A stretch of DNA of 64,000 bases from Hirundichthys speculiger (taxonomy: Eukaryota > Chordata > Actinopteri > Beloniformes > Exocoetidae): assembly GCA_018398805.1 (NCBI GenBank), contig JAGFBZ010000364.1, forward strand, positions 661,001-725,000. The letters run 5' to 3'. This document shows positions 36,908 through 49,200 of the stretch, one piece after another. The notes below the pieces were generated by a model, which was given only the letters and a program-made list of their open reading frames with translations, had not been told where the DNA came from and made no database searches. The position numbers were made by a program, and so were the translations under genes. Every line of letters begins with the position of its first letter. Positions within the stretch are counted from its first letter, which is position 1.

Positions 36908-36913
36908 AATAAA
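36908..36913 (+). terminator. sae1 polyadenylation signal AATAAA
   Basis: The first AATAAA after the stop codon, 186 bases downstream, followed by a T-rich stretch. Confidence 0.75.
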
Positions 36914-36929
36914 ATATTTTGTAAAAAAA

Positions 36930-39168
36930 CAACGTTTTATTCCTTGAAGTGTTGCTGTGTTGCAGGCAGAGTGTTTGACTGTATTTGGTAATAACCTCTC
37001 ATCGCACAACACATGAGTCATCACGCTTATCGTGACTGTTCTGCGTGTCGGTGGAAAAGAAGACTTTCAGGTGGTTGGACCTGTTGAGCACATCAGACGT
37101 GAACGTGTCTGTGGAAACAGTGACGCAGCGTGAACCTCTGGCTGCAGACGGCTGCATGTGCACGGTGTCAAAGGTGCTCAGGCTGCTCTTCACGAGAAAT
37201 ATGAAATTACATCAATGCACGCTGAAGATTTACAGTTTTAAGTACGTTTTCTTCTTAAAAATCACGCTTTGTACCCTGCTTTAAAACCCCCGTAGAAACA
37301 AGTCTGGAAAAAAAAGAAGAAAGCGAGGATGTGGCACGACATGACAGAGATGCACGTTTCCAGCACAGAAACTCTGGTCTTGTAATCTTTCATAAGAACA
37401 TCCTGTAGAAGTTTTCCTGGCAGCCTCGCAGGCACACGCATCAAAGTTTCAAGTTAAAGTTCTGTCATATGCCACAAAAAGGCATCCGTCCTATTCTTTT
37501 CTTCTTCTTTTTTTTTTTAATGAATGTATTTTCATGCCTTTCTTTTTTAACATTCTGTTCAGAGAGCGACAAGAAAAAGGATGACACGCAGTGAAAAGCT
37601 GTGATAAGATCTGAGCTGCTGCAGGCAGCTGCTGCACGTGCTCTGGCGACAGGCACGTGCACGCGCACACTGGCGCTCTCCTCTGCCCATCCCAGCGTTT
37701 ACCTCCACCTGTGTGTGTAGGTGACTGGTGATCCAGTCCTCTGACCATCTCACCTCAGTGCTGCTGCCTGCATCTGTTTATGGAGTCGTAATCAGAGAGC
37801 TGATTGGGCAGCTTGATTACTCCGATCACATTTGACGGCATATTTACCCTGAAGGCTTCTACGTTTTCTTCCCTCTGAGGTGAGATGTGATTCTTCCGGG
37901 CTGTTTGGTGTCATGTTTACAGCTGGTTCGCGGAGCAAAGAGCACAAAAACAAGCCCGGCCTCTAAAACGAAATCAGAGAGCTGATTAGGCAGCATGGGG
38001 TCCCACTGCTCTTTTCCTGGGATTAAGAAAGATTAATTATGGAACGTCCCTTTAATCTCATTCTGCTCCTTTAATTCAACCCAACCTCTTATCTGGTAAC
38101 AAACACATTCAAGCCTCTCTTCAAACTCCTCAGATGACCCGCTGACTCGTTTAAACTTCACCTCCTCTTCTCAGTCCTCTCGTCTCTCTCCTCCCTCACT
38201 TTTGCTCTGTCTGTCATGCTTCTCTGGACACATCTAGATGCTCCAAACACGGTTTAATCCCCGTTCAGCGCTCCTGCTGTGTGGTCACTCTCTCCGTCTC
38301 CACTCAGCAGCAAAAAAAACAAGCGGCTCTCGTCGCGACCAATGAGATCTCTGCTTTTTCTCTGGGGGCTGCGTGATTGGTCCGTTCTGCAGAGCAGTTT
38401 GGGAGAGAGCACACCTAGCTCCAGTGCTGCCTGTTGACTCGGTAACAGGCAAAACACGTGCATGGGAGGCGTATTCTGTCATTGCTCTTACCTTTGAAGA
38501 TCACAGACGTACTTTTTTGTGACATTCATAAAGACGAGAGCTGATTAGAACCGGTCCTACGACCGTATCCGTCTGGAGACTGGTTCGTCTTTCCAGACGG
38601 GACCGTGATTCCTTGAGTTCAGGCTCGTCACATTTTATACAGTGATCAAAAGAATCAAAATCCACGAACTGGAGCCTGAGCCCCCCGAGCCTCAATAACG
38701 TGTTTAAAATATGTTTAAAAACCACAAAAAAGTAGCGAGGCACTGCAGCGAAACAAGACAAAGGCTCAACTGTGGTCTTTCTGTTTCCTTCACAGCCTCT
38801 GGTCTCTGAACCGTAGTAAACAAACCACTCTTTCATTTAACCTCGTTTTCATTCTGCCGTCCCACGACACACACACTACATTACCCATAAGGCCACACCA
38901 TTACCCATAAGGCCACCTTCTTAAAGGGGCCAGGCTGGCTAGCATTTCTTTGCTGCGAGAGAACGCGCACAACATCCTGTGATGTTTCCGCAATTTTTTT
39001 CTTGATTTTTTTTATTATTTATTATATATTTCTGAAAAAAAATGCGTGAATAACTAAAACCTCTGAACTTAAAGCACGAATTGGCGAGGGATCACTGTAC
39101 CTCCTCCTGGTCGGTGACAGACCTGACAGACCTGACAGGGAGGAGAGAGGCCGAAGGTGTGCCAGGTC
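36930..39168. other. Intergenic region between sae1 and BBC3, no gene recognised
   Basis: Mostly unique-looking sequence with a few poly-A/T runs. A GGATCACTGTA-type transposon end occurs near 39089. No coding exon was supported on either strand. Confidence 0.5.
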
Positions 39169-39176
39169 GTGCACAG

Positions 39177-40135
39177 TAGAGGTGGGCGGATCGATCCAAA
39201 TATCGATAATATCGATACCAATGGCGGTATTGATATCGAATGATACTCGTGTAAAAAGATCGATACTCAAGCTTTTTTTTCTCTCCCACAACACTAAGAA
39301 TTCATTGAAGTCTGTGACACACTGTCGCTGTGTCCTCCTCCCCCCCTCGTCTCGTCTTTTGACGTTGCATCATCACCTGGCTCAGCGGTGTCGGCCAAAC
39401 AAGCATGCAGGTGAGGGTCAGTATTGACAAGGACCTCACAATACAATATGTATCATGATACTTGGGTCATGATATGATACTATCACGATATTACAATATA
39501 TTGCGATATTCTACCCAGTTAATATCAAAATTAAAAGTAGAGATGAAAAATCAAGTTGCTGTATATGTTTATCAGATGATATGAAGAGGACAGATTGAGT
39601 CAAAACTATGCTTCAAAACAACCTGTTTATTGTTTTTATTATTAGTTTTTTTGCACATTTAATAAATAAATAAAATAAAATAAATAGAATAAAATTTTCC
39701 TTAAAAAAAATCGATATTAGGAGCTGAAAAATCGATATTATATTGGGAGGCCAAAATTCGCGATATATTGCCAAATCAGTTTTTTTTCACTCCCCTAATG
39801 CAGGTAGACTCGGTCTAGCCCCTCCCCCCAGGCCCGCCCACTTAGAAAAACATTAAAAACAGAACAATTCAACTCCAATCAATATTTACACAAAAATGTT
39901 AATTGTGATAATAAAGTATTTTATTGTCACCTATAAAATTTGCCGAAATGTTATCTTAGGTTTTAACAAAATAATCCAAAGACAAAATCACAAAAACGCC
40001 AAAAGGTCGGCAGCTTCATGACAGATTAAGCTTAATATGAAAAAGTATCGGTATTGGTATCGGTATCGGCAATACTGGCCCTGTATTTACTTGGTATCGG
40101 ATCGATACCAAAATTCCCAGTATCACCCTGCTCTA
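39177..40135. mobile_element. hAT element hosting a second hAT element
   Basis: Ends TAGAGGTGGGCGG / CCCTGCTCTA, flanked by a perfect 8-base duplication GTGCACAG (39169-39176, 40136-40143). Internal sequence is rich in ATCGATA motifs. Confidence 0.88.
39413..39797. mobile_element. Inner hAT-type MITE
   Basis: Ends GAGGGTCAGTATTG / CACTCCCCTA, with a perfect 8-base duplication ATGCAGGT (39405-39412, 39798-39805). A related fragment lies inverted at 52655-52770. Confidence 0.82.
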
Positions 40136-40143
40136 GTGCACAG

Positions 40144-41275
40144 AGAGCAAAAGGTGAGCGTGACTGCGTAAACACTAAATCGAGCAAACAGACAAACCAC
40201 TGAAATGGAAAGTAGAAAGAAAAAAAACAGTCCTGATGTCAAATATCTGAGCCAATCACCAGAAACGGTTGACTCACAAACTGTTTTGGTTTTTAATCAT
40301 ACTGTTAAGAGAACTTTTCGTGCGTCATCCTCAGTTTCCAAACACAAGCTGCTTCTGTTGCTCTCATCATGCATTTTCACTCTTGTTTTCTTCTTAAATA
40401 TTTAATATTCAAGATTAAACTAGCAAAGCAATAAGAGATGAGAAACAATAGGACTTCTGGTTCTTTAGCTGCTGCGTCAAACCTGCTGTTAAAGCCACTA
40501 ATGAATCAGAAACGGACTGTGTTCATGGAGGAGGATGCATCTCTGGCATCTGGCATCGTGGCGTGATCTTTAAAACCTTCAAAGTTGACTGGTCCATCAG
40601 GGCCTGGTTCTTACATCTTACCTGCTCGACTATTTATTCGTATACGTTTCCTATATTCCTAACGTTTCATAAAGTATACTGTAATTTTGCTCTTTTTGAG
40701 GTGTTGTTTTATTCTGTTTTTGCTCTGTCTCATTTCTCTCATCATTTCTTTATCTGTGGAGCGCTCCAGATGTGATGGAGGCATCTTCTGCCCCTCCAGA
40801 CGAATCAACATCTGGGAACATCTGCTGGGAAACATTTGAGTCCAGGGTGTTGAGCACTGGCAGAACCCTTGAGATACAAACTCTCACTGAAACTTTTAAC
40901 ATTTAAGTCTTTCGTGCTGCTTGTGACGTAAAAGCTGGATTTTACGGCTGCCGCTGGTTTAGCTGGAGCTCATTTTTGAAATATTTTGCATCCAAGTGCA
41001 GCACATTATCTGTCACTGGGAGAAAAATGGTGGATAATTTGATTTATACTAAAGCGTGACATCCTACAAGTTCATCTTGTGATTTCTGGAAAACTTCACC
41101 AGTAAAGTAGCCAGTTAACTCCACTGATAACATCTCAGATTTGTTCAGAAATGCAGTATTTGAATAAATTTTTTAAAATATTTTAAAAATATTTTTAAAA
41201 TATGCCAATTTATTAACGAGTCAATGAATAAATATCACTCCCGACTGTAAACTAATGCTACAAAAAATGAAACGC
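40144..41275. other. Downstream flank of BBC3, nothing recognised
   Basis: AT-rich sequence with no supported exon or repeat boundary. Confidence 0.45.
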
Positions 41276-43573
41276 AAAACAAGCGGATGGGTTTATTCTT
41301 ATATTTATTGTACAAAAAAAAAGAACAAAAAAAGTACAAAATTCATGTAGAAATTTTACAATAGAAAACGTTGAAAACAGCAAATACAAACTGCGCATGA
41401 GCGCCGCTGAGCTCTGCAGGGAGGAAGGGGGCGCGTGCCGAACCAGGAAGTGCACTCTCACGGGGGGGGGGCTCAGGTCGCCTGCAGGTCGGCTGACAGG
41501 TGAAGCCAACAAAACCGCGCCACAAGTGCAGTGATTAAGTGTGTACCGTGTTCACAGTCCGTCCCTGCAGCGTGTTAGCTGAGCACGCGCCGGCTGCGGC
41601 GTCGTGACGTTTTTACGCATAAACGCTTGAAAACGTAAGGCAGAGAGATAGTGGTGTCGAAAGAAACAGAACCGAGCCGACGCCGCTGAATCCCAACGCT
41701 TCTTCTTCTTTTTTTCTTTTTTTTTTTGCCGTTCCCTGAAATAAACGCTGAAATGATCCACCCGGTGGATCCGTGAATTCAAAGTATGTTACAGCAACTC
41801 TGCCGCAGTCCCAAACGTCACAGACCCACGCGGGTTTGTAATTAAAACTACAACGATATCCGAGTGGGTTTTCAGCTCAGTCATTTTAAACTTCAGATAC
41901 TTCAAGTATTGTTATGACTCTGCAAAGCCTGATTTTTTTTTTCCTTCTTCATTGTGCTTTAAAGGGTCTAAAAGGGGAATTTTGGTTTGTCCCATCTCAT
42001 CCCATTCACTAATCACAGCTAATGACGTCACTTTGGCAACACCAAAGATTGCGGAAGCAAAACGATTAAAGCTGTTCGTAACGATAAAGCTGTTGCTTTA
42101 GCGCGTGGCGCCAGTGTAAATGATTGAAAACGTTTTTTTTTTTTTAAATTATACTGGGTGGTGGACCAGAAGCTACCAGCTACTGTTTTAACAGTTTAAA
42201 CAGTTATAACTCAAGTACAACTTAAGTCGTCGTTCTGAAGGAACGCAAGGAAAAAATAAATACATCTCCATAATTAACGAAAACCACAAAACCTTCGAGG
42301 AACAAAAAAAAAAGAAGCTACAAATAGGCTACTGTCCAAAAATAAATTACGCTCTTATTACGAGCATTCAACAGTTTATCTGACACTATGACGAAACCCT
42401 CGTATTTTACAAGAATCATCCGATACTTCTCAGCAATCAAAAGGTCCAAATCACGTATTTTTCTCAAACTCAGTCTCAAATCCACTGGATTTAAATTCAG
42501 ACTTGCACTACTGTTGCCGAGGGCCGCTCAGAAATACAAAACGTTTCTCCCAAACACAGTGAACGCTCGCCGTGACTTCAGATGACTTCGACTGATCGTC
42601 CAAAAGACTATTTACAGTGGATCAGGCGGCGGTGAGCACCGTGAACGCAGGCGAGGCCCTGCAGGCCCCCGACGCCCGCCGCCATTACGCTTGCAGACGT
42701 GTGTGTGTGGGAAAACCAGGATGAGCTTCAGCTGTGTTGAAGCTGGGGTGTAACGGGAATTAGAGACCGCTAGCGAAGCGCTTGAAGACAGCGAGTCTCT
42801 GCTGAAGCAGCTGATTGCCGTGGTGTTCGGGGGGGGGGGGGGGGGGGGGGGTTTGAGCGCCAAGCGGAAAGGCACATTGAATGACGTAAGGAAGCAGTTT
42901 CTGACTGGTGCATGTGTTCGCTGCGTGCTTTGCTCCATAGTGGAATGACACCCGACGTTTTTCCCGCCATGCGACCGCGGCGTTCGGTTTCACAGTTTAG
43001 AAGGATGGGGACGCCGGCTGCACGGCGAATACGCAAACAGGTCAGACGAGGGTCAACTCACGTCTCTGGGGCTTCTCTGACGGAGTTTATCCGGAGGGTC
43101 GGGGGGGGTTTGAGTCGTAACTGAGGAGGGAAGCTGAAGAGGCGCCATCAGTTGGACTGATTATTACAGCTCAATGAAAACGGCGGAAGGAGATTTTCAT
43201 GTACAAAACAGTGCTGAAAACCCGATTTCTGAATTACTGGTGACGTTTCAGTTCACAGAGTGTTTGACCCAAGTCTCCCGTGGACGCCCCCACACCGACT
43301 CACATCTGCTTCAGGGGGAGCCGACCCCCATGGCAGGACGAAGTCAAACTCATTGTACAGAATATACAGTTAGAGACAGTCGGCCCATCAGCTGCATCCT
43401 GTACCAGCAGGCTGCAGGACCCGGATCCAGGCCGGATCCAGGCCACAGGTGGCACCAACACCTCCAGCTGCTGATCTCATCCATCAAATCCATTTGTTCC
43501 CGAAGACGTATCAGCCAGTCAAGCTCAGAAAGTATAAAAAAAAAAAAAAAAAAAAAAAGTCTGGAGCAGCGGT
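41276..43573 (-). other. bbc3: BBC3 3' untranslated region (inferred)
   Basis: From the stop codon the first clear pair of AATAAA signals on the minus strand lies at 41304-41309 and 41292-41297, giving a UTR of about 2.3 kb. It contains a C23 run on the sense strand (42829-42851). The extent is inferred from the signals only. Confidence 0.5.
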
Positions 43574-43669
43574 CTACATGAGCCTGTAGAAAGTGCTGAG
43601 CGTTTGGGTGATGAAGTTGAAGAGTCCTCTCCAGACGTCTCTCCAGTCTCGCCAGTGGGGGGCGTTGTG
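43574..43669 (-). CDS. bbc3: bbc3 last coding exon, C-terminal segment
   Basis: Encodes HNAPHWRDWRDVWRGLFNFI then TQTLSTFYRLM and stop. Acceptor CCTCTTTCACAG, phase 0. The amphipathic/hydrophobic tail is where mammalian PUMA has its mitochondria-directing segment. Confidence 0.92.
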   Translation of the reverse strand, partial: HNAPHWRDWRDVWRGLFNFITQTLSTFYRLM

Positions 43670-46194
43670 CTGTGAAAGAGGGGACACAGATGTTAGTCCA
43701 TCCACCAGTTCGACTGACTGACACATAAAGAACAAGCCACAAATTTGGCATTTGGAGACAAAATAACCCAAAAACAACTCATCCAACGTGGCGGACGACC
43801 ACAAACAGTAGCTGCGACTGAATTCAAATGAACTCAGCTATGTCTTCACGTTTGACGTACGCGGACTGCACAGCTGCACACAATTCACCTGACCAAGCCC
43901 TTTAGATAGTGCATGAAGAAAAATCCCAAAGAAGGCAGAAGAAGAAGAGACTGTGGGACTGAGGATGCCATCTTACAGAGCAGTTTAAACAAAGCTGGAG
44001 TTAAACTTGTTTAGCAGATGGAGGTCACGTTGGAGGAAGATCAACTAATATTTAAGAAGTAAATCACCTGGACTTATTCCATGAGGACACTCTCTGGGCA
44101 AAGTAAGCGTCCAAAACATGGCTGCACGTTGAAAAGAAAGTTGTTATGGAGAGAAAGACGGAGTGTCAAGAATACACTGAACCACCTGAACCTCACGGGT
44201 GTCCAGTTAGCCCTCCCTCCCTCCCATCCTTCACTCCCTTTGTTTCAAAGGGCTCATTTAGAGAAGAAAATGACTGCTTTTGGCTGCAACCGGTTTGTAA
44301 ACATCCACACGCGGCGCGCGCGCACACACAATATCATTAAATTTCTCCTCAGACGGAGCAGGAGACATTTCAAAGGCGGAAGCTGAGACCTGAAACCTGC
44401 TGGTGAAGCGGGTGAGAGGAGGGGTGATGTCATCTTTGTTTGTGTGCACAGGGCGGGATGGGGAGGGGGGGGGCTGCAGGGAGGGGTGTGTGTGTGTGTG
44501 TGTGGGTGTGGGGGGGGGGGGGGGGGGGGGGGGAGGCTGAGGTGCTGCCAGTTCCTCACGCGATCAAGAAGAGGGAGAGAGGAGTACGATGAGAGGGCAA
44601 GATAAAAGAAATAACAGTCGGAATAAAAAGACAGCAGGGGAAGAAATCCTGTCATCTGTGAGTTTAGAGCCAAACGCATCACGACTCAACACTCCTGACC
44701 TGAATAAAGTTATTGATTATTGTCTGGGAGGAGAATAAAGTGGAATAAAGTCGAAATGCAGTTTCCAGAATTCCAGAATCGTTATAGTTTCTTTTTCTGA
44801 ATAGGCGCAATTTCTGACACAATCTCTACTTATTATAATACTGTGTCTGTGATAAAAGCACATAGACACAGACAGTAAAGCTGGTTTGAATAAATCTTTA
44901 AGACAACTTTATTGTGGAAACTGCATTTCGACTTTATTCTCGGCGTTTCAACTTTATTCTCGACATTTTGACTTTATTCTCTGAGGAATGGAAAAAAAAA
45001 TCATTGTTCACAATTTTTTTTCTCACTGTGGCCCTAATACTCCGTCGTAGGCAGCAGAAGAAAAAGTATAACAGGGAAATAATAAGAGGAGAAGAGAAGA
45101 AGGGAAAGCTGACTTAGTGCAGATGGCAATGATTTACTCTCACACATGCAAATATTGATGTGTCTCTACACACACACACACACACACGCACACGCACACA
45201 CACACACGCTAACATTTGCAGTTGCACATGAATGCAAACTCACATGTTCATCCGTGAAAGCACGAAAGCGGTCTGATGAGATAGCTATGTTTGTCTGTGT
45301 GAGACTGTGCTGCGAACAGTTGGCGCTCGCGCATCCAAAACGAACGCCACGCGGCGAGCTGCGCACCCACCGCGGGGGTTTTTCCTGCGTCTCATTTACC
45401 TAACGTACGACAGTCAACACCTCATTCACAACTTCTGAAACAGAAACTGATTAAAGTCAGTCTCCACATGACCTCAAAACACACGTGCCTCTCGCCTCCT
45501 CCAGAAAACACAGATTTTTTTTTTTTTTTTTTAATTAACCGCGCCATAAATCCCCTCTACTCACTGCTCTGCGGAGGACTGTGGCGTTAAATTCGTCTCC
45601 GATGACCTTCAGCTGGCTGGCCACCCTCCTGAGCTCCATCTCCCGCACCGCCTCCCTCCCGGGAGCCCCTGTGGTGTGAAGCCCGGTGCGCGTGCTCATT
45701 CTGGGGCAGCAGGTCAGGCAGAGGTCCCCGACGGCTGGAGGAAGTCCGGTGCTCCTCTGTGTCCCGGTCTGTGGCACAAACAGGCAAACATAAATTCAGA
45801 AGACGAGAAACTGACGAGAGTATATCCTTTTTCTTCTCACTTGTCTTATTTCCATCCCCGGTCATCTCCTTGATCTCTGCGCGTCTGCCTCTCGGGAGGA
45901 AATGTTCTCATGTGGAGAGACGACAGCGCTCCATTGGCTGCACGCAGCCCCGCTGTGGTTATGCTTTATTGATTCTCAATAACATTAACATCAACATTAG
46001 CAACCCACATCCTCACGGCTGAGTTCACAGGAACCGTCTCAGGAAGTCTGCGTTGAACTAAACCGAACGTCAACTTTGAAGTGGTGGTTATTTTGTTGTG
46101 AACACAGAGTGGAAAAAGTGACTCTACCCCTCTGATCAGCTGATAAGTCTTGACCTTTGACTCACATGCTGTTAACGTTCGGGTTGTGCCTCTA

Positions 46195-46243
<49 letters not shown>

Positions 46244-49200
46244 CACACTTCTTAAGGAGCCTGACAGAGTTGTATTTTCCTCCTGCTGGAATTTGGGAGA
46301 GTAATCTTTTAATCTGCTTAATGAGTCTGGTATGGAGACGTACTGGTATTTGTGTTTTTTGTTGTGTGTTTTTACAGGCTGTTTTTCTTAATTAACAGAT
46401 ACTTGAATCTTCTGCCTGGTGCTCGTACGGTGACAAATAGGCCTGAATCTGCAGGAGACATTATTGTTATACAAAGCTAATGTTGGTTCAGGCTGGTTGA
46501 CCTTTAATTACAAACCCTACTTTGAAAGCTTTTGGACATAGTCTTTATTTACTTACTTGCTTATTTCTTCTCTCATTACAACCATAAGTGGTTTCACTAC
46601 AAGGAGCCCAGAGACACCTCTTCTTTTTTCCTGATCCTTTTCATGCCCTTCATTATTCCCTTTTCCCACCTAACATCACAAGTTAAATTCTTCTACAAAC
46701 TCTGGGCACTTTGAGGTTCTATGACATCATGCAGGTTTGAGTTTTGAGCAGTTGATGCCCCGCTTTAACCTTCCTACTTCGTCCAATCGAGCCTCCTCTT
46801 TTAAAGGACCCCGTGTCTCCGGCACGGAGCCGAGTGCCTGCAGCAGCTATGACTCTAGTTGCCACGGAAACGGGCACCCCTGGCAACCGCATCATCCGCT
46901 TTGCCGGGAGGATTACAACTGATCCTTTAAGAGATGCAGGTGCCTAGACAGACAAGACAGACGAGAGCGGGAGAGAGACGGAGATGGAGAAAAGAGAGAG
47001 CGGCAGGAGGAAAAAAAAAAAACCCAAACAAACAGAAAAACCCTGGCTTGTTGCCAAGGTAACTGTGAGGCAGCGCTCCTGGAGACGTTGCGTGTGATTG
47101 GAGGAGAGAGCAGGGGGTCCAGGATGTGATAGGAAGAACGAGGGGGGGGGCTTGAGGGCTGAAGACGACTGGTAGACGGCTGACGGACTGAAAAGGTGAC
47201 AGAGGGATGGGCTGGTATCTGCATAAAAATGTATGAATCACTTTACTAAGACCCGACCTATTAAACAGGTTTTCTGACAGACTTGAGCACAGTGGAAAAA
47301 TAAACTACAGAGGAAACTAACCTGTAAACGTGCCGCCAGAACTGTTGAACATAATTTAATCAGAAACCGACCGACAGAGTGACAAAGAATTTAGCTCATT
47401 ACAGTAGGGATGTATAACTGTTTTTAAAACTGATACCGATAACCGATAACTTTCAGCTCCTAAAGGCCTGATAACCGATAACACACACATATACCTAAGA
47501 TCATTACATCAATACTATGAACAAAATCAAAAATAGTTTTGACTTTTTAAATGAACAGATATTTATTTTTTCCAATGAAAAACTATTGTCAAGCCTCTCA
47601 AACATTTTCTTAAAGCTATCAAACAAACCTATTTGATATCTCACATTAACTTAAATAAGGTTCATTACTGACTGATATAAAAAATAAAGGCTCCTTGAAC
47701 TGATGGAAATACATGCATCAGAATTACAAAATGAAAAAGATTAACATTTAAAGGATTTTGGCTTGTTTAAATTAATTAAATTAATACCTTTAATTAAACT
47801 AAATGATGTTCAGTAGTTTTTGTTTTTTAATTCTTTAATCTCATGGAAGCTTTAGATGAGAGGAATGAGGGAGAGAGGAGACTGCTGGTTTGCGCACGTT
47901 AGCATTAGCTTCCGTTAGCTCACATTAGCACAATTTCAAAACTCCATGGAAGTGATTGTTATGTTGTAGGTGGCTGATCAGGTTTTACGTATTAAAGCTT
48001 GTGCTTCCCTCCTCGTAGAATTCACTCGGAGGATTCATCACAAATAACCACCAAACTATCTTCTTCTGAAACTTTAACGAAGTTCAACGTCGCCATGTTT
48101 GTTGTGATCAGTGCTGTGCTGCAGGCTGCATTCAAGGTGTAACGTAAATTCCCACGTTCCCTCGTTTGCTTGTCGTTCTTACAGCCTTTTCTATTTTTTT
48201 ATTTTTTTATGTGTAACATGGGAAAATACTGCGAATATCGATTCAAGTCAGCAACTACCAAAATTATGACCAAGTTAAGTTGTTTTCTGGCATTGATTTT
48301 CAAAGTCAAAGTCAAAGTCAAAGTCAAGTCAAAGTCAAAGTCAGTTTTATTTGTCAATTCTTTCACATGTGCTATACATACAAAGGAATCGAAATTGCGT
48401 TTCTCACTATCCCATGCAGACAAGTAACAGGACAGGACAGGACAACAATAAAGTGCACAGGCACAGCAGGACATAAGACAGAACGTAAACATAAACATAA
48501 AAACAGAACTAAGGCAATAATAAATAAGGTGCAAGGCTTATACTTTTCCTAGTACAGAAAAAAGATAAATAAGGTGCAAGGCTTATACTTTTCCTAGTAC
48601 AGAAAAAAGATAAATAAGGTGCAAAGGCTTATACTTTTTCCTAGTACAAAACTGATATTAACATTAATACTAAAACCCAATACTAGAAGTAGTGTAATGT
48701 GAGGGTAATGTATGTTGTAGTGCAAGAGTCAGGATTAATAAATATTATATATAAATATATATATATATAGATATATATATATATATATATAATATATATA
48801 TATATAAATGTAAATATAGATGTATTAATATATATTTAATATTATTTTCCTTATTGAGTAATCGTTTTTCTGATTATGCCGACGTTACTTGAACATAAAA
48901 AGCTTAGACAAAGGCTAAATGAGGCTAAAATATAGCATTATAAAATATAAATAGGGCAGTGAATTAAATACAACATAAATAGGATAAATAAAACAGATAA
49001 GTGACTAACAAGTGATCAAGTCAAAACAAAATTAAAAATAAATATCAGTTAAAAGCTAGACCATAAAGGTGGGTCTTGAGCCTGCTCTGAAAAATGTGAA
49101 CGTTTTCTGCGTCCCTGAGACAAGTTGTTCCAGAGTTTAGGACCATAGAACTTAAAAGATATCAGGTAAATGGAGGAGACGCTTGCCACAGGACCTTTAG

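Noticed and set aside
45587..45865. Alternative frame through the bbc3 BH3 exon using the AG at 45770-45769
   Set aside because: It would skip the BH3 motif. The AG at 45736-45735 fits the donor phase and gives VASQLKVIGDEF.
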